Source of the DNA: Tieghemiomyces parasiticus
Taxonomy: Eukaryota; Kickxellomycota; Dimargaritomycetes; Dimargaritales; Dimargaritaceae
Length of the DNA stretch: 25,502 nucleotides
NCBI GenBank assembly: GCA_027575765.1
Contig: JANBPT010000702.1
Span: 1 to 25,502, forward strand
Direction: 5' to 3'
Each line of letters starts with the position of its first letter. Position 1 is the first letter of the stretch. Shown here in pieces: positions 18,789-25,502 of the stretch. The translations under genes were made by a program, and so were the position numbers. Under the pieces are notes generated by a model that did no database searches, was not told where the DNA came from, and saw only the letters and a list, made by a program, of their open reading frames with translations.

Positions 18789-20332
18789 ACCTACTACGAC
18801 TTTCCCTTGTGTTATGAATACAATAGGTCATGATTATTTTCCAACAGTAGACGAGTCCACTAGTTGGCACCAACCATTACTCATATTGGAAACCGCCACC
18901 CTTTCATGTCTCCGATTAAGTTGAATATAAGGTCTAGGTGATAGGAATTTTAGTTATAATTATGATCAATGCGTTAATATAGAGCATGCAGTGTCAACAA
19001 CATTCACTTTGCGGCCCTTGACATGCTTAGGATAAAAGCAAGAGTAGTAGAAACGGCGGTCACACCGGATGTTACAGAATAGTTGGACCAAGTGCAAATG
19101 GAAGTACGCAGTCAACGCAGGAAGAGAACAGCTACCCAGCAGCAGCGGCAGGAAGGTATCGGACAGAAATACCTCTACACCGCGGAAGTGTCCATGCTTG
19201 TAAAAGTTGTACACCGGGATGATAGACCAAAACTACAAACCAGGAATCCACCTAACAACGCACCGGTAAGCCCGCAGGGATGCCTATAAACAGGTGGTGG
19301 CAACTGGTCACGTAGACAGGTAAGGCAAATTTCTTGGGAGAGGCAGAAGTCCGCCATTATTAGGTGAGTGCTGCACACAATTGCGCAATACTAGGAGATA
19401 AGTTGACCAAACGGAAGTGGATCCTATATGGACAGCTATACAGCGGACTGGTATCAGATAGCCGGTCCCGCTTTCAACAATACCCCCGGGACGGAGTGGA
19501 GAGTTCAGGGATATGCAGTCGGAGCGGAGGTATCCAAATCTGCAGTGAAAAGTGAAATCGGTGAACTATTGACGGATTTACCAGACTAATAAAATCTATA
19601 ATGTGTACTAATAAACGAGCTTAAGGTAATATCAATACTAGAATTTAGTAAGGGGATAGTGCCAGCAAATGGCACTATGGGACAGGAATTGGAATAAAGC
19701 TGCCGGGCCCTGTGTTGCATACTTGGGCCCAGCTTATATACTACAACTATAACAAATGATTTACGCTAATTGGTGGAGGACCTGGCTGGTCCCCCATCTC
19801 TTCCGGGCCTCTCCCAGAGGTTGCCCAGTCTCTCTTCTTTTGTTTCTTTTGGTGGTTGTATAGGCGCAGCCTATTACAGCTCCTCAAAGGGAGAAGCTGT
19901 GCTCGGCTTCACAACCATATGGTGCTAGGCTCTAGGCGGAGGTTTTTGGTTAGGCTGTATGCAACAACGGTCTGGGCCTAACGGCAAGGCAGAGAGAAAA
20001 TGTCAACAGGTGGATTGTTTACATTAACGGTGAAGTGTAAATAATATGGGATTGTTCCAAGGTTTAGTTGTTGATAACAATAAAAGAAATAAAGCTTCAC
20101 TAGAATAAATCAAAATTAGGAAAAAAATAGCTGGCAAGCCCTTGCCTAACTGCGCGGGCTCGCTTTTATACTGGTGAGTGGGGAAAGGTTCTGCATCCCC
20201 CTGCCTAAGGCATGTAACCTTAAACCTTAACCCTAGCCTTCCCCACAAAGGGTTTGGCTAGTGTTTTTGCCTTCCCCATGTTGACGTGCCCGTCAGATGC
20301 CTTCAAGAGGCAAAGTGGATGTTGGCACCACA
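18789..20332. other. Intergenic spacer with probable repeat remnants
   Basis: About 1.5 kb. It begins with the HEM3 3' flank. From about 19650 onward inverted repeats are dense: 19656-19678 (ATAGTGCC / GGCACTAT), 19697-19735 (AAGCT..GGGCCC / GGGCCC..AGCTT) and 19950-19983 (GTTAGGC / GCCTAAC). A minus-strand TATAAAAG lies near 20163-20170. No supportable ORF is present. A possible solo LTR is listed separately. Confidence 0.45.
19713..19966. mobile_element. Possible solo LTR (254 bp)
   Basis: The segment begins TGTTGCATAC and ends GTATGCAACA, a perfect 10-bp terminal inverted repeat of the TGTTG..CAACA form common in Ty1/copia-type LTRs. It contains TATATAC-type sequence and a T-rich stretch. 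Against it, the flanking five bases (CCCTG and ACGGT) do not form a target-site duplication, no primer-binding site or coding remnant was seen, and a 10-bp inverted match alone is not rare over this distance. Confidence 0.3.
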
Positions 20333-20355
20333 ACCATGGATGGGGGTTTAGCTCA
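20333..20355. repeat. Left copy of the SINE target-site duplication, including a 14-nt tRNA-Ala stub
   Basis: 23 bp matching 20754-20776 at 22 positions; the one difference is T20348 against C20769. The last 14 bases (20342-20355, GGGGGTTTAGCTCA) equal nt 1-14 of the tRNA-Ala gene. They have no tRNA body behind them, because the SINE follows directly. Confidence 0.85.
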
Positions 20356-20753
20356 GGTGAAATGAAAATTTTATTTATAGTGAATCTAAGGCAGGCGGCC
20401 TTTTGGCCATATGTTGCCATCCACAGGGTAAACACAATGGGAGAAAGCTTGGACCAGAGGGACAGCATTAAAACTCCCACTGGGGAGAAGACAGGGCATC
20501 CCATGAGGTGGGGAAGACCACCAGATGCTAACCAATGAAAGGGATTTTCTGGTGGTTCAAGCACAACCAGCCAACCAGAGGCGCCACAGCCACAAAGGGA
20601 GTCAGAGTAAGGGGGAAACTAGCTACTTGATTAAGGCAGCGGGGGGTTGGGCAGTGGTTCAATTCTTTCTTAATTAAACCAGCCATGGCAGCACCCGGAT
20701 TCGAACTTGCGTCGCCACCAGATAAACTCAGCGCACTACCAACTGAGCCATCT
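20356..20753 (-). mobile_element. tRNA-derived SINE, 398 bp, inserted in a tRNA-Ala gene
   Basis: On the minus strand the element starts at 20753 with a tRNA-like head of about 70 nt. The Pol III A box TGGCTCAGTTGG is at 20750-20739 and the B box AGTTCGAATCC at 20707-20697; the head ends GGGTGCTGCCA. Helices of the cloverleaf are broken (several mismatches in the T and anticodon stems), so it is not a working tRNA. A tRNA-unrelated body of about 300 bp follows. The 3' end, near 20356-20380, is AT-rich on the minus strand (ATAAATAAAATTTTC). Exact flanking 23-bp direct repeats mark the borders as a target-primed insertion of the LINE/SINE type. No coding capacity is evident, so movement would need a partner LINE. 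This is a single copy in the window, so the family consensus is unknown. The T-stem mismatches suggest it is not a young copy, or that the family head is itself divergent. Confidence 0.8.
20697..20707 (-). promoter_or_regulatory. Pol III B box of the SINE
   Basis: AGTTCGAATCC on the minus strand, matching the GWTCRANNC core. It lies about 32 bp downstream of the A box at 20739-20750, the normal A-to-B distance in tRNA genes. Confidence 0.75.
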
Positions 20754-20776
20754 ACCATGGATGGGGGTCTAGCTCA
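20754..20776. repeat. Right copy of the SINE target-site duplication
   Basis: Nine bases of tRNA upstream flank (ACCATGGAT) plus nt 1-14 of the tRNA-Ala gene. It abuts the 5' end of the SINE directly. No longer match exists on either side. Confidence 0.85.
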
Positions 20777-20835
20777 AATGGGAGAGCGCTCGTTTAGCAT
20801 ACGAGAGGCACGGGGATCGATACCCTGGTCCTCCA
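20763..20835 (+). tRNA. tRNA-Ala (anticodon AGC)
   Basis: A 73-nt cloverleaf without intron. Acceptor GGGGGTC pairs with GTCCTCC, with one T6-T67 mismatch; G3-T70 forms the G-U pair that identifies alanine tRNA. The D stem GCTC/GAGC is perfect. The anticodon stem CTCGT/ACGAG is perfect, with loop TTAGCAT giving AGC at nt 34-36. The T stem CGGGG/CCCTG has one G-U pair and the loop ATCGATA is usual for eukaryotic tRNA-Ala. The discriminator base is A73. The A box is at 20770-20781 and the B box at 20814-20824. The first 14 nt belong to the SINE target-site duplication, so the gene was rebuilt at the insertion. The T6-T67 mismatch leaves some doubt about activity. Confidence 0.93.
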
Positions 20836-20838
20836 TAC

Positions 20839-20843
20839 TTTTT
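20839..20843 (+). terminator. Pol III terminator of tRNA-Ala
   Basis: Five T residues starting 4 nt after the discriminator base, the expected place for RNA polymerase III termination. Confidence 0.8.
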
Positions 20844-21839
20844 AGACTGATTTTCTTTGGGGGGTCAAACGACGTCTACTACCCAACTCAATCTCTACAG
20901 CTGGGGTTCAAACCAGTTAAAGCTTACATGGATTGGTCTCGATGGTCCAACGTTAATGGATATGATTGGGTAGGGGCATGATCCATCACCGTTGGTCTTT
21001 AGCAGATTCAATTAAGTTAAGGTGATGGGCAGCTTGTAAATCAATGCTACAGAATAGGGTAGATCATCGCTGCTAAGTGGTGTGAAGACTAAGGGAAGAA
21101 CCTAGGATAACAGAAAACGAGGAAAAGCACTGAGTGGGGCTTTGAGAGTGTGGGCCGTAACTACCTCATCTATTTTAATACAGTAGTAATTGCACATATG
21201 TCGGATTAGTACATTAGGGGGCTATCTACCTTATCAATGCTTTGGACCTGGTAGCAGATTACTATTTTGTTTAGTAAGGGGCTTGACCCTGACTCTCACA
21301 ATGAATGATTCGTGACTATGGCATACCGGGCGTAGGTTTAACGACGACGTGAGCTTGTCCTGGGACTGCCTAAGCTGGGAACCTTCCCGGGTGTGTTTTA
21401 AACCTACTTACCGGCTATATGGGGGGAGGGAGATGGTTTCAGCGTTTCCTTTTTCGACCGGTCCCGTCTTTGGCCTTTCTGGGGCTTGAGGTGGGCTCGT
21501 CGTTACATAACCATGCTAATGGGCGGATGCCTTCCCCGGACGGCTGCGTAACAAGGCGAAGTGGACCGTCTCTCGTGTTTGGCTACGGCACGGAAAAGAA
21601 GTTTGCTTAATTGCGTTTTTATGTGTTTTGAGTGTGGTCGATATAATATAACGCTAATGGGGGATTATTGGTGCATTTACTAAACTGTTAACGTTTTGTG
21701 TTTGGGATTCGCGTTTGGACCAGGGTCCGTGAGAGGTGAGTCGGGAGAGGGATAATAGGGACGGGGTTCATTCTTATTAGGTACACGGAAAGGCCAGACA
21801 CGTAGCCTTCATGTTCTAGAACGGTTGTTCGGTGAGCAC
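20844..21839. other. Intergenic spacer
   Basis: About 1 kb between tRNA-Ala and the GPI-type gene. A B-box-like GGGTTCAAACC near 20904-20914 has no A box in front. A short ORF at 21419-21610 has no recognisable domain. Nothing else was seen. Confidence 0.45.
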
Positions 21840-22517
21840 TTAGAGAAACCGGTTGGTCAAGGCGAGGACGGAGACGAGGGCGAAGCCAGGCAGGACAACA
21901 GGGACCGTATTGCGGAACGAGCTGCTGGGATCGTCCGTCACGTCGGTGGAGTCAGAGGTATTTGTGTTAGTGCGGGTGACGGTACCGGGCTTGGTGGCCG
22001 TGGGCTTGCGGGTGCTGGTGATGATGACGGTGGAGCCTTGCGAGTTGGTGCTGGTAATCAATGTGACGGAGCTCTCCTCTGGCGCACTTGTGGCACTGGC
22101 GCTGGAATCCTTAGTGCTCTCGCTCTGGGTCTCCGATGCGGCGGGGGTGGACTGGGAGTTGTCGGCCGAGGTCGTGTTGCTGTTGTCTTTGGTAGTAGCC
22201 TCGGTCGTTTGATTACCCTGGGTAGTTGTTCCCGCAGTGTTTTCGTCCTTGGTGGTTGACGGTGCGTCGGTGGTCTGGTTGGCGGAGGGCAGGTTGCTAG
22301 TCGGACTCGGAGGCGTGGGATCGTCAGTGGACGGCGCCGGTGGAGAGGGCGACGAGGAAACCACGGGAGGCTCCTCGGTGTTGCTTGCACTAGGGCCCGG
22401 GTTGTTCGAGACGCTAGGCTTGGTCTCGTCGCTGGATGCCTCACTCTGGGCGGAGGTTCCCGCCAGGTGGGTGGCGGCGCAAACCAGGGCAAGGGTTAGC
22501 AAGGTCTTGGTCTTCAT
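21840..22517 (-). CDS. Small secreted Ser/Thr-rich protein with GPI-anchor signal
   Basis: A 225-residue protein of unknown function, most likely at the cell surface. Residues 1-23 are a signal peptide (MKTKTLLTLALVCAATHLAG then TSA). Residues 24-200 are almost entirely Ser, Thr, Pro, Asn, Glu and Asp, suited to O-glycosylation, with loose repeats such as TTEATTKDN and STPAASETQSEST. The C-terminus is a hydrophobic tail of about 21 residues (VPVVLPGFALVSVLALTNRF and a final L). It is preceded by DDPSSSFRNT, so a GPI attachment site near Ser198-Ser200 or Asn203 is likely. No cysteine is present after the signal peptide. The layout is that of fungal GPI cell-wall mannoproteins, but no named family is recognisable. 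The gene is intronless and has a TATA box. Confidence 0.85.
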   Translation of the reverse strand: MKTKTLLTLALVCAATHLAGTSAQSEASSDETKPSVSNNPGPSASNTEEPPVVSSSPSPPAPSTDDPTPPSPTSNLPSANQTTDAPSTTKDENTAGTTTQGNQTTEATTKDNSNTTSADNSQSTPAASETQSESTKDSSASATSAPEESSVTLITSTNSQGSTVIITSTRKPTATKPGTVTRTNTNTSDSTDVTDDPSSSFRNTVPVVLPGFALVSVLALTNRFL

Positions 22518-25438
22518 GGTTATATAGAACTGGTATCCGAATAAGAGGCAAATGAGGTTGAAGAGATGGACTTGCGTTGCAATCGCACGAATAAAATATC
22601 AGGTAGGTAGTGAGGGCGACCGGTTAGGGCAGGATAAAGTGCAGGGAGAGGAGATTAGAGATATACAAGCAGGGAAGGGGAGGCAGGCGCTGGTCCAGTT
22701 TATATAACGGGGAGGTAGGGGGGGGGTTTCGGCGGATGAAGGTGGGAACTCGGGAAGCGAGGACGAATCGTAAGAGGCCCCTAATCTGCAGTGGCGGAGG
22801 GGGTATGGTGGGCAGATGGAAAGGAGAGATGGTGTGAACAAAGCAGGGGTGGCTATAAACAGCGGCTGGTAGATAATGCGACCTGGGAACCGCACGACGG
22901 GGGCCAGGTCCCAGTTTATATTGGAGCGGGATCAGCTGTGGCCGTCGTGAAGACTATGGAGGAGGAAGTGGGGGGATAGTGAAGCCAGACGGGAAATCGC
23001 CGATGGCGTCGGCCGACCGGCGCCAATACACCACCATGGTGTAGAGGGTTCCCTAGATGACCAGGGATGGATCGACTCCCCTCCCTTCCTCCAGGTCGGC
23101 CTTCCACCCACGACTTGCCCCTCTCCGCTTTCTACTTTCGCGCACATATTTTCACCCTACACACCTTTGCAGGGTATACTCCGGCCTATACATCGGCTGG
23201 ACACCGCTTGCTCCGTCGCATTTACATAGTGGGGCTCTTTATTTCCAGTTGAACAATCTACGGGCCATGCCTGCCCACTTCCTTCTTCGGGAGGGGCGCG
23301 GAAGGTCAAACAATGACCGCCGCCTGCGCAAGTGCGTGCGACCTACTCCATTATTGTCCGGTGGCTAGCGGCAACCAGCGGGGCCTTGGCATTGGCGAGG
23401 CAGCTTCTATTTTTGACTAGGTACCGCGGTGCAGAACTTTCCGTGGGGAAGGGCGGGATGAGGCTGGCATGCAAGGGGAAGGTGAGGAGGAGCCTAGCGG
23501 TCCCACCGCCTGGCATTCCGGCGTTTTGTCGGGGAAAATGGCGGCCCCTGGTCGGCCCAAGACACCGTGGACGAGGGTAAGAAAGTTCGGTCTCGGACTC
23601 AAGTATCTTCTCCTGGGGACTTGTCATTATTGCTGCCGCAGCCTAGGCACCACCCGCCCGCCCGCAGCGACAACACAGGCGGCTGACGCCGCAAGACCAC
23701 CTGAGTCATGGCGATATCTACCGTTTACTCAGCGAAAACGGGGACTGTTATTGAGAACATTAGTTGTGAGACATGGGTTGCCAAGTGGACCGGCCCGGAT
23801 GACCAGGGGAATGAATGGGCTGACTGAATTTACTGTCAACTGATTGGCCTGCGGCGGTTCTTATTATTTTAAGAAATGTCTGCCAATCCGATCACTGACC
23901 AGTCAAACATCTAGCAGCGTCTGAAGGAGAACGGCCAGGGATAAAGAAGAGAGGAGGGAGAGGTGGGCTGGGTTGGCCGCGGAATTCCACCATATTTAGT
24001 TTGACATCTTGGCGGTCTCCGATAGTTGGTCAGCATCGACATACGTACCCCCTCTCCTCGGTCCGTTCAATCTAGACACCTTGCCAAATCGGTACTCTGT
24101 TCTCGGGCCCGGTAGATTTGGTGCTGCTCCCGTTGGTGAAGAGATAGGGGGTCCTTTTTCTTAATATAGGGATGGTGTGGTTGGTCAGTAGCTCCGTTTG
24201 ATGTCAACCTGTGTACGTGGCACCTCTCGCTTGAACATGGTCCCGGTGACAACTCAGAATTAGCATCCCCTTCCGCAAGGCTCCTTCTCAGCCAGCCAGT
24301 TCTCCTGTCGTTGCCAGGACTCGGTCCACAGTCCAATTTTCTCTCACTAGCCAGCCTCTTCTTTTGCTTTCTCGGCCTTATGCCAATATCCCTGCCAGCT
24401 ATCGGATCAACCCCTAGCCATCGCCCACTGTTCTTACGTCAGGAAAATCGCCAATCCGCTCGACAGGCCTGCACTTCGAAGGTCAATCCAACACGCTCTC
24501 GCGAAAATCGAAGCTGGAATATTCGCCTTCTTGATAAGGACTCTGGGGCGGTAGATAGACTGAGAAAAGGGGGAGCAGCTGGTGTCGCCAAGTGGGGAGC
24601 AGGTGAAAGTAAGCCTGGCGAGTTCCTAACGAAAGGAAAATAAGAAGAAAAGTGGGGGGGGTGTAACAGATCCTATTCATTTTCCATAATTAGGGGGTAG
24701 TGGTGGGGAAGCACTAGGGACTTTACTCAATACACGCATCTGCTATGGCCGTTGCGTTCATAGCTCTGAGTTTTCAGCGAGGATTGGTCTCTCACAAGAC
24801 TACAGCCGTGATATTGACTATTAAGGCGGTTGACCCACCACGCTTCAGCGAAATACTGTTTGACCACACCGTCGGGTGAATCACGGCCAACGTCATTCAC
24901 CCCCTCCCCATCTGCATTGGATGGCGCATGGGATGGGCTGGCGGTCAAAAGAGGGTGAAAAGTAAAGCGAGAATCATGTATATGAACAATGCTTTTCCAT
25001 TGAAGGATTGGAAGGCTAGTGCAGTTACTCTAAAAGGATGGGGCCAGGAGGGGAAGAGGAGGGGTGATCATGGTGGCCTCAGAAAAATCAGTGACGACAC
25101 AAGGACAGCGGTCTTGGTACACCATCTTGTCGACATATTGGACATGCATCGTTATCAAGTATATGCAATTCGAACACCTTTCATTGGCCATTACACCCAT
25201 TATCCATATTTTTCTTTGTTTACGATACACCAGTAGCTGTATTGCAAGAATTCAAAGCGTAAAAGACAGGTTAATCAAATGTGTATCCATACGGTCCGAT
25301 CGCCCAACGAGAGTGGTAATGTACGGGCACGAGAGGGGAGGGCTGAGGGCGGTTTTGGGCGAAACAAGCTCCTCAATACGTTTTACCATCCCCCCTTCCT
25401 TCCCCGCCGACCGTCGGAAACCCAGCACCATTCCATTA
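22518..25438. other. Long intergenic spacer
   Basis: About 2.9 kb. The left end is the promoter and leader of the GPI-type gene; further TATA-like sequences occur near 22851 and 22913. The right end is the 3' flank of CCT5. Short ORFs at 23057-23368, 23469-23843, 24311-24643, 24727-24948 and 24928-25236 were read on both strands; none shows a recognisable domain or a convincing splice pattern. Confidence 0.45.
22699..22706 (-). promoter_or_regulatory. TATA box of the GPI-type protein gene
   Basis: TATATAAA on the minus strand, 182-189 nt upstream of the ATG at 22517, in line with the TATA boxes of the other secreted-protein gene and MET6. Confidence 0.5.
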
Positions 25439-25502
25439 TTACTCCTCCCCGCCGTAGTGGGTAATGACATCGTCAATCTTGAGGATCATCTTGACGAGCT
25501 GG
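25439..25502 (-). CDS. CCT5: C-terminal end of chaperonin subunit CCT5 (TCP-1 epsilon), partial
   Basis: The last 20 codons and TAA of a gene that runs off the right edge, read on the minus strand as QLVKMILKIDDVITHYGGEE. The M-I-L-K-I-D-D/N signature with an acidic tail is the usual end of the CCT5 subunit of the cytosolic TRiC/CCT chaperonin, which folds actin and tubulin. CCT4 ends in a related but shorter ILKIDD pattern, so the subunit is likely but not certain. It was too short for a normal ORF search. Confidence 0.75.
   Translation of the reverse strand, partial: QLVKMILKIDDVITHYGGEE

Noticed and set aside
20217..20237. Telomere-like CCTTAACCCTAG sequence
   Set aside because: Only one degenerate unit; not an interstitial telomere tract.
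20220..20758. Open frames on both strands inside and beside the SINE
   Set aside because: They run across the tRNA-like head, the element border or the target duplication, so they are accidental translations of non-coding repeat DNA.
20904..20914. B-box-like GGGTTCAAACC downstream of tRNA-Ala
   Set aside because: No A box and no cloverleaf can be built in front of it.
24727..24948. 73-codon minus-strand ORF near the right end
   Set aside because: Considered as a transposon remnant because of VKQYFAEAWW, but no family motif could be named.
1..25502. CRISPR arrays, bacterial operons, rRNA genes, spliceosomal RNA genes
   Set aside because: No regularly spaced repeats, no rRNA blocks, and no match to the conserved U1, U2, U4, U5 or U6 segments that I could recognise.

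Overview
The window looks like nuclear DNA of a filamentous or early-diverging fungus. The evidence is short GT..AG introns with CTAAC-type branch sites, widely spaced and mostly intron-poor genes, fungal-type secreted and GPI-anchored Ser/Thr-rich proteins, a eukaryotic tRNA-Ala, and a set of conserved eukaryotic housekeeping proteins. I cannot fix the species. A placement among Zoopagomycota- or Mucoromycota-like fungi is only a guess from protein divergence.

Layout, left to right. (1) Positions 1-997 (+) hold the 3' part of a Gln/His/Pro/Gly-rich low-complexity protein of unknown function, cut by the window edge. (2) Convergent to it is an intronless mitochondrial threonyl-tRNA synthetase (1487-3268, -) with lineage-specific insertions. 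(3) A 2-kb spacer contains three stem-loops packed into 260 bp. (4) A two-exon DECD-box RNA helicase of the SUB2/UAP56 family follows (5230-6767, -). (5) A decayed paralogue (8506-8931, -) and a full copy (10165-11457, -) of a small secreted-protein family come next. The full copy is a Gly-rich tandem-repeat protein with three IYRR sites that look like Kex2 processing sites. (6) Cobalamin-independent methionine synthase (13781-16168, -) and porphobilinogen deaminase (17772-18788, +) are divergent across a 1.6-kb spacer. (7) A mobile-element region (about 19.7-20.85 kb) holds a possible solo LTR and a well supported 398-bp tRNA-derived SINE. The SINE is inserted into a tRNA-Ala(AGC) gene. (8) A small secreted Ser/Thr-rich GPI-anchor-type protein lies at 21840-22517 (-). 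(9) The last codons of the chaperonin subunit CCT5 lie at the right edge (-).

The most interesting object is the SINE insertion. It carries Pol III A and B boxes and is flanked by a 23-bp target-site duplication (22/23 identical). The duplicated segment contains the first 14 nt of the tRNA gene, so the insertion left a complete tRNA on one side and a 14-nt stub on the other. SINE and tRNA now stand head to head with A boxes about 20 bp apart. The second point of interest is the secreted-protein family, with an active repeat-rich copy beside a copy stopped by a single in-frame TAG.

The housekeeping genes serve separate processes (mitochondrial translation, mRNA export and splicing, methionine and haem synthesis, protein folding), and I see no operon-like logic. 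Large spacers contain many short ORFs, none of which I could support as genes.
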